This document shows, piece after piece, positions 17,999 through 26,704 of a stretch of DNA of 54,423 bases. The DNA is taken from positions 1-54,423 of the forward strand of contig CADCHF010000010.1 of NCBI GenBank assembly GCA_902801175.1. Reading direction: 5' to 3'. Each line of letters starts with the position of its first letter. Within the stretch, counting starts at the first letter, position 1. The notes beneath the pieces were generated by a model, which made no database searches, had not been told where the DNA came from, and worked only from the letters and a program-made list of their open reading frames with translations. The DNA comes from an uncultured Coriobacteriaceae bacterium. GTDB lineage: Bacteria; Actinomycetota; Coriobacteriia; Coriobacteriales; Atopobiaceae. The position numbers and the translations under genes are program-made.

Positions 17999-18958
17999 CT
18001 AGCGGTCTTGTTCGGATATGCTTGCAAGCTCAGGGCCCTCCACGCCCGTAGCGTCAAACGGAGGCACAAAGCTCTCTGACACCGTTCCGCCCTGCTGCCA
18101 CCACATGCGGTCAAAGCCAAGGTCATCTGCGTGGTCGAGCACGAGCTCGTACTCAATCTCGTCGAGGGGACGCGAGAGCTCGTCGGTGCGTGCGCGACAG
18201 GCCTCGTTGGGCGTGTACTGATTCATGACCGAGAGGTCGACCTCGTTGCCGCAGAGCCCCCACACAAGGTCGAGCACTCGCATGGAATCGTCCACGTGAC
18301 CAGGAAGTACCAGATGCCGAACGATGATGCCCTGCTTCATGACCCCCTCGCTGTCACACTGGGCCCCACCGCGCTCGCGCAAAAGCTCAAGCATCGTCTT
18401 GAGCGCCTCGTATGCCACCTGCGGGTAGTCGGGAGCGCCCGAGAGGGCGCCGGCCAAGCTTGACGAGGCGTACTTGAAGTCGGTGAGCCACACGTCAACA
18501 GTGCCCGCCAGGGCCCGCACGAGCTCGGGACGCTCATAGCCAGAGGTGTTGCATACGATGGGCAGCGTCAGCCCAGCCTTGCGTGCCAGCTGAACGGCCT
18601 CAACGACATGCGGTGCATAGTGCAGCGGCGTGACCAAGTTAATGTTGAGCGCGTTCTGCTGCTCGAGCTCGAGCATCATTTGGGCAAGACGCGCGCCGGT
18701 GACCTCAAGTCCAAAGCCCTCATGCGAGATCTCGTGGTTTTGGCAAAAGACGCAACGCAACGGACACCCCGAGAAGAAGATGGCGCCCGAGCCGCTCTCC
18801 CCCGATATGGGTGGCTCCTCCCACATGTGCAGGGCCGCCCTGGCAACATCGAGCGTGGCGGGCATGCCGCAAACGCCACGACGCCCGCCCAGGCGGTCTA
18901 CGCCACATTTTCTGGGACAGAGCTGGCAGTTCCTATATGCGTTGTGCGAGAGGTCCAT
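17999..18958 (-). CDS. PflX-like radical SAM protein (COG1313 type)
   Basis: A 319-residue radical SAM enzyme related to pyruvate formate-lyase activating enzymes. The 4Fe-4S cluster motif CxxxCxxC is GCPLRCVFC (Cys65, 69, 72), and an N-terminal Cys-rich block (CQLCPRKCGVDRLGGRRGVC, Cys11, 14, 18, 30) could bind a further metal centre, as is typical of this group. The N-terminus starts at ATG 18958, 7 bases after the stop of the WecA-like gene, so the pair is probably co-transcribed. The longer open frame overlapping that gene is not used. The substrate is unknown. Confidence 0.85.
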   Translation of the reverse strand: MDLSHNAYRNCQLCPRKCGVDRLGGRRGVCGMPATLDVARAALHMWEEPPISGESGSGAIFFSGCPLRCVFCQNHEISHEGFGLEVTGARLAQMMLELEQQNALNINLVTPLHYAPHVVEAVQLARKAGLTLPIVCNTSGYERPELVRALAGTVDVWLTDFKYASSSLAGALSGAPDYPQVAYEALKTMLELLRERGGAQCDSEGVMKQGIIVRHLVLPGHVDDSMRVLDLVWGLCGNEVDLSVMNQYTPNEACRARTDELSRPLDEIEYELVLDHADDLGFDRMWWQQGGTVSESFVPPFDATGVEGPELASISEQDR

Positions 18959-18965
18959 GGCATGG

Positions 18966-20168
18966 CTACTTGAGGAAGGGCACGTGTGGGGTGTGCTCCT
19001 GCTCAAAGCGAGCCTCCTCCTTCTTAAAGGCCGGGTCCTGCGGCGAGATGATCTCGTCGTGGCCCGTGCGCGGGTTGTAGTGGTGCAGCAGCACGGGGCT
19101 AAAGAGCTTGAGGCGTGCCGCAAAGAGAATCGATGCAACGAGCAGCAGGACAAAGATGGTGATGCGCGCCCATGGGGACACCTGCGTGAGAATGATGGCT
19201 CCCACAGAGAGCATGGCGGTCCACGCGTAGATCACCAAGACGGTCTGCCGCTGGTCAAAGCCCTCGTCGAGCAGGCGGTGGTGGATGTGACCACGGTCTG
19301 CCTGTCCAACGCTCACATGCGCACGGCGCCTGCGAACGATGGCCGAGAGTGTGTCGATGATGGGAATGCCCGCAACAACGAGCGGAACGATGATGGTGGT
19401 GAGGCTCGAGATACGCGTAACCGAAAGCAGCGAGACCGTTGCGAGCGTAAAGCCCAAAAGCAGCGATCCGGAGTCGCCCAAGAAGATGGACGCGGGATTG
19501 AAGTTGTAGCGCAAGAACCCGAGCGATGAGCCGGCCAGCGCGATGGCGAGCGAGGCCGCGTCAATCTGACCGCGCAGGATAGAGAGCACAAAGAGCGTCA
19601 TGCTCGCGATGAAGGCAATGCCCGAGGCAAGTCCGTCCAGGCCGTCAATGAGATTGAAGATGTTCACGTAGGCAACAAGGTAGATGATGGTGACCGGATA
19701 GGTGAGCCAGCCCACGTGCAGCAAGCCCTCGGTCTCAAAGGGGTTCACCACGTCTCCAATGACCAGGCCACTTATGACGGCAACGGTTGCAGCAAGCAAC
19801 TGCCCAATGAGCTTCTTGCGCGGAGAGAGCGACTTGCAGTCGTCAATGAGACCAGTCACAAAGACTATGACAAAGGCGAGCGCCAACAGGGGGTAGTTTA
19901 CCTTCCTCAGGTGAGGAGCCGGAATAAAGGTCATGCGCCAGTCGAGAAAGCGCGTGCCAAGCATCTGAAGCACGATCATGACCACAAGGCCAGAGAAGAT
20001 TGCGATTCCTCCCATGCGTGGAATTGGCTCACGATTGATGCGCCTGCTGCTGGGATAGTCGACCGCGTCAAGCTTCCAGGCAATCTTTCCCGCAATGGGG
20101 GTCATAAGCAGCGAGGTCACGAGTGCCGCCAAAAAGAGGCACAGGTAGGCTGTCCACTGCCGTTCCAT
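18966..20168 (-). CDS. Polyprenyl-phosphate sugar-phosphate transferase, WecA/MraY family
   Basis: A 400-residue polytopic membrane enzyme that moves a GlcNAc-1-P type group from a UDP-sugar to undecaprenyl phosphate, starting a cell-wall glycopolymer (teichoic acid or similar). Signatures are PSSRRINREPIPRMGG, the aspartates GLIDDCKSLSPRKK, NIFNLIDGLDGLASG, FNPASIFLGDSGSLLLG and the cytosolic RGHIHHRLLDEG, the WecA/TagO HIHH motif, which separates it from MraY. GGGAGG lies 9 bases before ATG 20168; the 17-codon longer frame is not supported. It is divergent from the 6S RNA gene. The exact sugar is not determined. Confidence 0.9.
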   Translation of the reverse strand: MERQWTAYLCLFLAALVTSLLMTPIAGKIAWKLDAVDYPSSRRINREPIPRMGGIAIFSGLVVMIVLQMLGTRFLDWRMTFIPAPHLRKVNYPLLALAFVIVFVTGLIDDCKSLSPRKKLIGQLLAATVAVISGLVIGDVVNPFETEGLLHVGWLTYPVTIIYLVAYVNIFNLIDGLDGLASGIAFIASMTLFVLSILRGQIDAASLAIALAGSSLGFLRYNFNPASIFLGDSGSLLLGFTLATVSLLSVTRISSLTTIIVPLVVAGIPIIDTLSAIVRRRRAHVSVGQADRGHIHHRLLDEGFDQRQTVLVIYAWTAMLSVGAIILTQVSPWARITIFVLLLVASILFAARLKLFSPVLLHHYNPRTGHDEIISPQDPAFKKEEARFEQEHTPHVPFLK

Positions 20169-20276
20169 TTCTCGATTGCCTCCCCAATACGTACACGTCG
20201 TAGCTTGAAGCCACATCATATGATTGTTTTCGCTCTAAGACCATAAGTCAAGACTGGTATTCGCAAGGGACACACG

Positions 20277-20282
20277 TATAGT
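20277..20282 (+). promoter_or_regulatory. -10 box of the 6S RNA gene
   Basis: TATAGT at 20277-20282 lies 6-8 bases before the predicted 5' end of the 6S RNA. The -35 region is weak by eye. Confidence 0.5.
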
Positions 20283-20287
20283 GGAAT

Positions 20288-20457
20288 TGTCATCCCCCTG
20301 CGGTTCCAACTGGGTGAACCGACAAGTGTTTCGAGGGAGTCCAGATCTCGTATCCAGTACAGGTATCCTCCGTTGTTGAGGAAGCTGGAAGAAGCGAGGA
20401 GGACACCCACCTTAGGTAGGTGGGTTCATAATCGAAGCCGCAGGGGGGTGCTTTTTG
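20288..20457 (+). ncRNA. ssrS: 6S RNA
   Basis: About 170 nt that folds into the long, interrupted hairpin of 6S RNA, which mimics an open promoter and binds sigma-A RNA polymerase. The closing stem is CCCCCTGCGG (20294-20303) with CCGCAGGGGG (20438-20447), followed by a T run (20452-20456). The 3' side of the central bubble contains the hairpin ACCCACC/GGTGGGT (20405-20411, 20419-20425), a hallmark of Gram-positive 6S RNAs, and the apical stem has CCTC/GAGG. It is divergent from the WecA-like gene. Ends are accurate to a few bases. Confidence 0.85.
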
Positions 20458-20649
20458 TTTGCGCTGGTAGAGCGTACCTATTGGTGAATGTAGACTCCGC
20501 GACTTGGCAACAGCGAGACCAAATGGGCGCCCAATGGCACCGACTCCCCACTGACCCTGGGACCCCTCCCCTGGCTGCGGAGCTCATCCACCGGGCACGG
20601 GCATCAACGAGGACGGCTTGTGTCACCGCAAGGTCATGACAGCGGCCAA
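20458..20649. other. Convergent spacer after 6S RNA
   Basis: Between the 3' end of 6S RNA and the stop of the lipoprotein gene. I see no ORF with a ribosome binding site, no tRNA cloverleaf and no strong hairpin here. Confidence 0.4.
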
Positions 20650-21606
20650 TCACTGTGGCCTTTCTGTCAATCGGTAAGCAAACACCTCGTGAATCTCGCG
20701 ATCGTAGCCGTCATAGAAGCCCGTTGGCATCCCCGCCACAATCCGAGCACCGCGGTTATAGAGCACAAGCATGCGTCCGTCATCGGTAAAGGTGAGGCCC
20801 TCTATCTCGCCCTGCTTGGTCACGTCGTCAAGCGTGCGCTCGAGCGCAACGGTCGCATGTGTTGCGTCCTGCCCAATCGTCACGCGATAGACGTGATCTG
20901 GCTCATCAAGGTCGGCATCCCCGTCGTCTGCAGTCAGGTAAAGCGAGCCATCGAAGCAGGCAACTCCCTGTATCCACTGCGGACTGGCATGGAGCTGCAC
21001 CTTGCCGAGGTATTTGCCAGATTCAAGGTCATACCGATAGAGATAGCGGCCCGTTGCGGTCCAAGAGCACATCCATACGCTACCGGAGTCTGAGTCCACG
21101 GCAATACCGCTGCACTCGTCCTGGCCGCTCTCAGGCTCAAAGGGGAAAGTCCGCTTGAGCTCGAGCGTCTGGCCATCGTAGATGGCAATTTGAATATTTG
21201 TTGCCTCACCGTCGAGAAAGAGCTCCACTCCCGCGTAGACCTCTCCTTGCCACACATCGATGTCACCTATGTGGTTGACCTCGTGCTCATATCCCTCGTC
21301 AAAGGGAGTGTCATTGGTGGCAAGAAGCTTTCCGTTTGCATCGTAGCGGCTGAGCGTCGTCGAGCCGCTCACCCACAAGATGCCGTTCTCGTATGCCACG
21401 CCCTGACGCCCATCCACCTCGAAAGAGCCACCCAGCTCGTAGCTGTGAGCTGGCATGAGCAACGAGGGATTGTCCTCTGGGCGCGCCGTGGACTCGGCAT
21501 AGGTTTCTGGCGCCGCGGAGGGCGAGGCCAAACCGTTACAGCCCGCCAGCCCTATGGCACAAGCAGCACAGAGGAATACCAAGCCTTTTTGAAGCATCTT
21601 GTTCAT
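20650..21606 (-). CDS. Lipoprotein, probable beta-propeller
   Basis: A 318-residue exported protein. The N-terminal signal ends in lipobox LAGC with Cys23, so it is lipid-anchored outside the cell. The mature part has a series of repeated blades of the form GVAYENGILWVSGSTTLSRYDANGK, IDVWQGEVYAGVE, GIAVDSDSGSVWMCSW and GVACFDGSLYLTADD, typical of six- or seven-bladed propellers. ATG 21606 has AAGGTGAG 5 bases upstream. No catalytic residues are obvious; a binding or scaffold role is possible. It is monocistronic, with the terminator of its upstream neighbour at 21731. Confidence 0.8.
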   Translation of the reverse strand: MNKMLQKGLVFLCAACAIGLAGCNGLASPSAAPETYAESTARPEDNPSLLMPAHSYELGGSFEVDGRQGVAYENGILWVSGSTTLSRYDANGKLLATNDTPFDEGYEHEVNHIGDIDVWQGEVYAGVELFLDGEATNIQIAIYDGQTLELKRTFPFEPESGQDECSGIAVDSDSGSVWMCSWTATGRYLYRYDLESGKYLGKVQLHASPQWIQGVACFDGSLYLTADDGDADLDEPDHVYRVTIGQDATHATVALERTLDDVTKQGEIEGLTFTDDGRMLVLYNRGARIVAGMPTGFYDGYDREIHEVFAYRLTERPQ

Positions 21607-21727
21607 ATCGCTCACCTTCGTGGCATCAAAGTCTTTCCTTAACAAATTTGCGTCGCCTGCTGCAGCTCTGGTTGTCCAGCCATTTTACGTCGATGTGTGG
21701 CGAGATGCCAAAACATCCGCCGCAAAG

Positions 21728-21762
21728 AAAGAGGGCCCCGCATTTGCAGGACCCTCCTTTTC
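21728..21762 (-). terminator. Terminator after the PepSY-like lipoprotein gene
   Basis: On the minus strand GAGGGTCC pairs with GGGCCCTC (one G-U) around a TGCAAATGC-type loop, followed by TTTCTTT. The stem spans 21731-21756 and lies about 35 bases past the stop at 21793. Confidence 0.75.
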
Positions 21763-21792
21763 GATCTATGCCTTTTGGCCTGACGCAATTGC

Positions 21793-22872
21793 TTAGATGT
21801 TCTTTGCGTCAACGGCGTAGGCGTCGCCCTTGCCGGTAACCAGGTAGTTGGTGACGTTGCCGTTGCTGTCCTCAACGGTCACGTGCCAGCCCTCACCATA
21901 GGTCTTGTCAACGGTGTAGTACGAGTCGGTGGCATAGCCATCCATCAGTGCAGCAGCGATCTCGCGAGCCTCGCTCTCTGAAATCTGGGAGCTCAGGTTG
22001 CTGGCGTCGCCACCATTGTTGGTCGGGGTGCTGGTCTCGCGCTCGGCACCCTTCTCGTCGATGATGTAGATGCCATCGGCGGTGATGTAGTACTCAAGCT
22101 TGTTGCCAGAGGCGTCGACAACGACGGCATACCAGCACTCGCCGTACTGCTTGGTCGTCACCTTGTCAAGGCTGGTGCAGGTGCCGCCACCGGTCTTCTC
22201 GGCCAGAGCCTCGGCCTCGCTCTCGGAGGGCAGCGAGCCAGTGGTCTTAGGCGTGGTGGTCTCGGTCTTCTCCTCGGTCTTGGGCTCTTCCTTCTTTTCG
22301 GCGTCGGCCTCCATGATGCCCTTGACGATGGCTGCGACCTCGTCGGAGTCCATGGTCATCTCGTCGCCGCCAAGACCCTGGAAGGTCACGCCAAACTCAC
22401 GGGTGCCCTCCTTCCAAGTGGCAACGGTGGTAGCGCCCTTGGCGGGACCGTAGCAGTTGACCGTGATGCCATCGATGTCCTTGGTCCAGGTAGCCTGGAA
22501 GTCGCCAAGGACGCGGTCGCTGACGGGAACGCTGTGGTTGCCGTCGGCCTTGCGGATGGTGAACATGGTGGCAGGCGTCTCATAAACAGCCTGGGCAACG
22601 CCACCAGAGTAAGAGAACTTGGCATCCTTGAACTCAAGGTCGCCCAGCTTGAAGGAGCTGATCACGCCAAAGCGGTCGAAGCCAGCGCCCTTGGCGGCGG
22701 CAGCGGCGTCGGTAGCGTCAGTCCACTGAACTTGCGGCTCCTCCTCGGCAGTGTTCTCCTCGACGACCTCGGCCTCGGGCTCGGGAGTGGTGTCTGCGCT
22801 CTCCTTGGGGGCAGACGAGCAACCAGCAAGCGCTATGGCAAGCGCGGCTGCAACGGTAAGCATCTTCTTCAT
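21793..22872 (-). CDS. Lipoprotein with two C-terminal PepSY-like repeats
   Basis: A 359-residue lipoprotein: lipobox LAGC at Cys18, an acidic linker (about 20-50), a middle domain of about 150 residues (GAGFDRFGVISSFKLGDLEF, a DUF4367-like fold by appearance), a Thr/Glu-rich hinge, and two tandem C-terminal repeats each starting ESEA and containing (Y)GE(C/G)W(Y/H)(A/V)V plus N-x-(L/V)-x-YY/YL, similar to PepSY modules. ATG 22872 has AAAGGAG 6 bases upstream. PepSY modules often inhibit proteases or bind peptides, but here the role is unknown. Confidence 0.75.
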   Translation of the reverse strand: MKKMLTVAAALAIALAGCSSAPKESADTTPEPEAEVVEENTAEEEPQVQWTDATDAAAAAKGAGFDRFGVISSFKLGDLEFKDAKFSYSGGVAQAVYETPATMFTIRKADGNHSVPVSDRVLGDFQATWTKDIDGITVNCYGPAKGATTVATWKEGTREFGVTFQGLGGDEMTMDSDEVAAIVKGIMEADAEKKEEPKTEEKTETTTPKTTGSLPSESEAEALAEKTGGGTCTSLDKVTTKQYGECWYAVVVDASGNKLEYYITADGIYIIDEKGAERETSTPTNNGGDASNLSSQISESEAREIAAALMDGYATDSYYTVDKTYGEGWHVTVEDSNGNVTNYLVTGKGDAYAVDAKNI

Positions 22873-22917
22873 ATTGACTCCTTTTCTTCTTCGATGCACC
22901 CGACTTTGCTCTAGTGA

Positions 22918-22964
22918 CTTACAACAACAGAGACAATTATCTTAAAAACGCGTCGTGTTGTAAG
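22918..22964 (-). promoter_or_regulatory. Promoter of the PepSY-like lipoprotein with flanking inverted repeat
   Basis: On the minus strand TTACAA (22958-22963), 16 bases and GATAAT (22936-22941) form a plausible sigma-A promoter. CTTACAACA (22918-22926) and TGTTGTAAG (22956-22964) are perfect inverted repeats, one over the -35 box and one just downstream of the -10, as for a looping or dimeric repressor. Confidence 0.45.
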
Positions 22965-23242
22965 CTGAAAGAATATACTTTTATTCGTTTTTTGATAACA
23001 CCCAGTACAGCCAGCCTTTCTTTTTTACAAACGCGGCAAGTATCGAGGTATTTTCCATGTTGATGAAGTAGTAAAAGTACTGATGTAAGCCGACAGGTCG
23101 CAATAAGTCCATCAATTTTTGAACGCTAATCTTAGTACGTTAATGTACGGCATCTCATAATTCGTATAGATAACAGGACATGGAATTCTTTTTTAGAATG
23201 CGCCTCACATATGGTCTTTACCCAAAGCGAACCTGCACTCCC
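22965..23242. other. AT-rich spacer between lipoprotein and MFS genes
   Basis: Noticeably AT-rich compared with its surroundings. No ORF with a ribosome binding site, RNA gene or strong hairpin was seen; a weak ATTCT/AGAAT hairpin with a T run near 23185-23200 may end the MFS transcript. Confidence 0.35.
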
Positions 23243-24511
23243 CTATAGCTCGACCTCAGCCCAGTGAGGACTGGCTGGGATGGTCCGAATCCTTGGGTTA
23301 AGGGCAGCCATCACCACCGAGACCACCACCAAAACGAGCATAGCGACAACAAAGCCCTGGAACCCAAGGCGAGGAAGCGCCTCGCCCGCGACCGCTCCCG
23401 AGGCGCTGCCAAAGAGCATGATTGTGGTCATAACGGCCGCGCGAGTGCGACCCTGACGCTCAACGGGAGTCTTTGAGAACACAAAGCCGTTGACGAGCGC
23501 TCCAAACAATGGCATTGGCAGGCTCGTGAGAATGGCGTTGGCAATCACGAAGGGATAGTTTCCAGATATCACGAGCGGCACGTAGCCAAGTGCCATGAAC
23601 GCAAGAATGGCAATGATCCCTCTACCAGCAGGAATGCGATCGCACAGGCGCGAAGACACCAGCGATCCCACAAGCGTTGCCACGCCACTCACAACGTTGA
23701 CAAGGCTGATAAGGAGGGCGTCGGTGCCCGTCGAGACAAGCTGTAGGTTTACAGCCTGCCTCAGGGCGAAGGCGCCAAACTCAAAGAGACCCATGATCAG
23801 AACGGCGCTCATGATCGTGCGACTTGCAAAGACCCACTGCCAGCCTTCAACCAGATCGTGTATGAACGCTCCAACGCCCGCATTGGCCTGCTTGGTCTCT
23901 GGCCGCTCGGGTAGGTGCAAGAAGAAGGCGCAGACAAAGGCCGCGGCGTCGCAGACGGCGCTTGCAAAGAAGGGTGCCGGGCTCCAGAGTCCATAGAGCG
24001 TTGCCCCAAGCGGTGATCCCGACATGCGCACGGCGGCGTCGCGACCCTGATTGAGGCTCTCCGCCTGCGCGTAGCGCTCAGGACCAACCACGGTTATGAG
24101 CGCCGCGTTAGATGTTCCGTCAAGCAGCCCAAAGACCGCACTCGACGAGAGGCACAGCAACATGAACAGGGCAAACGTGAGCCTACCTGTGGCGTAGAGG
24201 ACGCCCATCGTGCACCAGAGCGCCCCACAGATGCCCGACTGCGCCAGCAGAAGTGTGCGGTGATCATGGCGGTCAACAAAGGTCCCGCCAATAACCTGGG
24301 TGACCACGCTCATGACGCCTCGTATGGTAGAGAACCACCCCGCCATGGTCACCGAACCCGAAAGTTCGTAAGCCATGAGCGAGATGACAATCCAGTGAAC
24401 GGCCGAGCCACAAAGCAGGAAAGTGTCAGCCCCAAACCAAGCGGGATAATTTGGAACCGCGAACAGCGATCCCTTCGCCTTCGCCTTCGCCTTCGCCTTT
24501 GCCTCTGCCAT
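23243..24511 (-). CDS. MFS transporter with Ala-Lys repeat at its N-terminus
   Basis: A 422-residue, 12-helix major facilitator protein of the drug/siderophore exporter type. The motif-A-like loop between helices 2 and 3 reads GGTFVDRHDHRT, and a large central loop (LPERPETKQANAG) separates the halves. Residues 2-14 are (A-E-)A-K repeats encoded by a CTTCGC hexanucleotide repeat (about 24475-24505 on the plus strand). Start 24511 has GAGGGG about 9 bases upstream; ATG 24520 has the same site directly adjacent and is less likely. It is single, with a 16-bp palindrome about 90 bases upstream. The substrate is unknown. Confidence 0.85.
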   Translation of the reverse strand: MAEAKAKAKAKAKGSLFAVPNYPAWFGADTFLLCGSAVHWIVISLMAYELSGSVTMAGWFSTIRGVMSVVTQVIGGTFVDRHDHRTLLLAQSGICGALWCTMGVLYATGRLTFALFMLLCLSSSAVFGLLDGTSNAALITVVGPERYAQAESLNQGRDAAVRMSGSPLGATLYGLWSPAPFFASAVCDAAAFVCAFFLHLPERPETKQANAGVGAFIHDLVEGWQWVFASRTIMSAVLIMGLFEFGAFALRQAVNLQLVSTGTDALLISLVNVVSGVATLVGSLVSSRLCDRIPAGRGIIAILAFMALGYVPLVISGNYPFVIANAILTSLPMPLFGALVNGFVFSKTPVERQGRTRAAVMTTIMLFGSASGAVAGEALPRLGFQGFVVAMLVLVVVSVVMAALNPRIRTIPASPHWAEVEL

Positions 24512-24600
24512 TAGACCCATCCCCTCAACAAATCGCCCTCCCTACCTTAGACCAGCAGTGCCAACCGCGGCAACGCAGCAGTTGCATTTGTTAACAGGGC

Positions 24601-24616
24601 GTCTGGTGCACCAGAC
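24601..24616. promoter_or_regulatory. 16-bp perfect palindrome, possible operator
   Basis: GTCTGGTGCACCAGAC is fully self-complementary. It lies about 90 bases upstream of the MFS transporter start and just beyond the tpiA terminator, in a region otherwise lacking genes. Its symmetry is typical of a dimeric repressor site for an exporter gene; the regulator is not in the window. A related GGTGCCCGGTGCAC follows at about 24635-24650. Confidence 0.5.
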
Positions 24617-24671
24617 ATGGGGTCGCGCATGGTGCCCGGTGCACAAATGAGCGCGGTACGCCTGCGAATGA

Positions 24672-24701
24672 AAAAAGGGACCCGAGCTTGGCTCGGGTCC
24701 C
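24672..24701 (-). terminator. Terminator of the glycolytic operon
   Basis: GGGACCCGAGC (24678-24688) pairs with GCTCGGGTCCC (24691-24701); on the minus strand it is followed by TTTTTT. This is a textbook intrinsic terminator 27 bases past the tpiA stop. Confidence 0.92.
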
Positions 24702-24727
24702 CGTCTCAGGCAATGAGTGCTTGAGGC

Positions 24728-25495
24728 TTACGCCATGGCGGAGCGCACCATGTCGGCAAAGCCGTCGGCCTTGAGGGAAGCGCCACCCACGAGAGCGCCG
24801 TCAACGTCTTCCTTCTCCAGGAAGCCGGCGATGTTGCTCGGGTTAGCGGAGCCACCGTACAGGACGCGGATGCCGGCAGCGGTCTCCTCGCCGAAGATGT
24901 CGACGAGGGTCTTGCGGATGGCGCCGCAGACTTCCTGCGCGTCATCGGCGGTAGCGGTCTTGCCGGTGCCAATGGCCCAGATGGGCTCGTAGGCGATGAC
25001 GTACTTGGAGGGGTCGGTGATCTCGAGGCCCTCGGTGTCCTTCTTGATCTGGTCGACGACGAACTCAACGTGAGTGCCGGCCTCGCGGATCTCGAGGGAC
25101 TCGCCGCAGCAGCTGATGGGGACGATGCCGTGAGCCATCAGGGCCTTGGCCTTCTTGTTGATGTCCTCGTCAGTCTCGCCAAAGTAGTCACGACGCTCGG
25201 AGTGACCGATGATGCAGTAGGTAGCACCAATGGCCTCGAGCATGTTGGGAGCGGTCTCGCCGGTGTAGGCGCCAGCCTCCTGCCAGTAAACGTTCTGAGC
25301 GGAGAGGGCAAACGGAGCCTCTTCCTTCTCGATGACCTCGGCGACGCCCTTCAGGTCGACCGTGGGAGGGGCGACGACGACGTCAACGTCGCCAGTGCCG
25401 CCCTCGAGCTCACGGGCCAGACCCTCGGCCAGCACGACGGCCTCGGAGAAGGTCTTGTTCATCTTCCAGTTGCCAGCAATCATCCTCTTACGCAT
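24728..25495 (-). CDS. tpiA: Triosephosphate isomerase
   Basis: A 255-residue TIM barrel that interconverts dihydroxyacetone phosphate and glyceraldehyde 3-phosphate. Catalytic Lys is in AGNWKMNK, His in IIGHSERRDYFGE, Glu in AYEPIWAIGTGKTA, and the phosphate loop is RVLYGGSANPSN. The start codon ATG 25495 overlaps the pgk stop (ATGCGTAA), which indicates translational coupling; GGAGG lies about 10 bases upstream inside pgk. It is the last gene of gap-pgk-tpiA. Confidence 0.97.
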   Translation of the reverse strand: MRKRMIAGNWKMNKTFSEAVVLAEGLARELEGGTGDVDVVVAPPTVDLKGVAEVIEKEEAPFALSAQNVYWQEAGAYTGETAPNMLEAIGATYCIIGHSERRDYFGETDEDINKKAKALMAHGIVPISCCGESLEIREAGTHVEFVVDQIKKDTEGLEITDPSKYVIAYEPIWAIGTGKTATADDAQEVCGAIRKTLVDIFGEETAAGIRVLYGGSANPSNIAGFLEKEDVDGALVGGASLKADGFADMVRSAMA

Positions 25496-26678
25496 CGAGA
25501 AGCGCCTCCACTCCAGGAAGGGCCTTGCCCTCGACGAGCTCCATGGAAGCGCCACCACCGGTGGAGATCCAGCTCATCTGGTCAGCCAGGCCAAACTTGT
25601 TGATAGCTGCGACGGAGTCGCCGCCGCCGATGATGGACGTGCAGTCCGAAGCGCCGATGGCACGGGCAACGGCCTCGGTGCCCTTGGCGAACTGGTCGAA
25701 CTCGAAGACGCCCATGGGGCCATTCCAGAACACGGTAGCTGCGTCCTTGACGGCGTCGCAGTACAGCTTGATGGTCTCGGGACCAATGTCCATGCCCATC
25801 ATGTTGTCGGGGATGGCGTCAGAGGCAACGACGGTGCCCTCTGCATCCTCGCCAAAGTGGTCGGCGACCACGTTGTCAACAGGCAGCAGGATCTTGCAGC
25901 CCTTGGCCTCGGCCTTCTTGAGCATCTCGCCAGCGCGCTCAATCCAGTCCTCCTCCTTGAGGGAGGTACCGACGGAGTAGCCCTTGGCCAGGAAGAAGGT
26001 GTAAGCCATGCCGCCACCGATGATCAGGGTGTCAGCGGACTCGATGAGGTTCTCAAGGACGCCAATCTTGCTGGAGACCTTGGAGCCACCAACGACGGCC
26101 ACGAACGGACGTGCGGGATCGGCGAAGATACTGGTAAGGGTGTCGACTTCCTTCTCCAGAAGGAAACCGGCGACGGCGGGGATGTAGGCGGCGGGGCCCA
26201 CAACCGAGCCCTGGGCACGGTGAGCGGTGCCAAAGGCGTCGAGCACGAAGATGTCGGCGTAGGAGGCGAGCTTCTTGGCGACCTCGGGGTCGTTCTTCTT
26301 CTCGGCCTTGAGGAAGCGGACGTTCTCGAGCACGAGGATGTCGCCCGGCTTGACGGCGGCGCAGGCCGCGGCGGCCTCGTCACCATAGGTGTCGGCGACG
26401 AACTTGACGTCGTAGCCAGTGAGCTCGGCGAGCTTGTCGGCAGCCGGCTTGAGGGAGAGCGCGGGCTCGGGGCCGTCGCCCTTGGGGCGACCGAGGTGGC
26501 TCATCAGGATGATGCCAGCGCCGTGCTCCTTGAGGTACTTGATGGTGGGGATGGCGGCGCGAACGCGCGTGTCATCGGTCACCACGCCGTCCTTCAGGGG
26601 GACGTTGAAGTCGACGCGCATGATGATCTTCTTGCCGGCGACGTCGATGTCCCGGACGGTCTTCTTGGTAAAGGCCAT
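25488..26678 (-). CDS. pgk: Phosphoglycerate kinase
   Basis: A 396-residue two-lobed enzyme that makes ATP from 1,3-bisphosphoglycerate. Motifs: MRVDFNVPLKDG, SHLGRPKGDG, FVAVVGGSKVSSKIGVLENL, the hinge, and the nucleotide-binding TSIIGGGDSVAAINKFG with WISTGGGASMELVEGK. ATG 26678 has AAGGAG upstream; the TTG at 26687 overlaps that site and is rejected. A 13-bp hairpin precedes it after gap. Confidence 0.97.
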   Translation of the reverse strand: MAFTKKTVRDIDVAGKKIIMRVDFNVPLKDGVVTDDTRVRAAIPTIKYLKEHGAGIILMSHLGRPKGDGPEPALSLKPAADKLAELTGYDVKFVADTYGDEAAAACAAVKPGDILVLENVRFLKAEKKNDPEVAKKLASYADIFVLDAFGTAHRAQGSVVGPAAYIPAVAGFLLEKEVDTLTSIFADPARPFVAVVGGSKVSSKIGVLENLIESADTLIIGGGMAYTFFLAKGYSVGTSLKEEDWIERAGEMLKKAEAKGCKILLPVDNVVADHFGEDAEGTVVASDAIPDNMMGMDIGPETIKLYCDAVKDAATVFWNGPMGVFEFDQFAKGTEAVARAIGASDCTSIIGGGDSVAAINKFGLADQMSWISTGGGASMELVEGKALPGVEALLDA

Positions 26679-26704
26679 GGGTATCAACTCCTTCTAGTCT
26701 TGCT

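Noticed and set aside
20458..20560. tRNA-like GGTAGAGCG string after 6S RNA
   Set aside because: No acceptor pairing, no T-arm GGTTCRANNCC and no anticodon stem could be found.
24475..24508. Phase-variable on/off switch in the MFS gene
   Set aside because: The repeat unit is 6 bases, so slippage keeps the frame; it could change length only.
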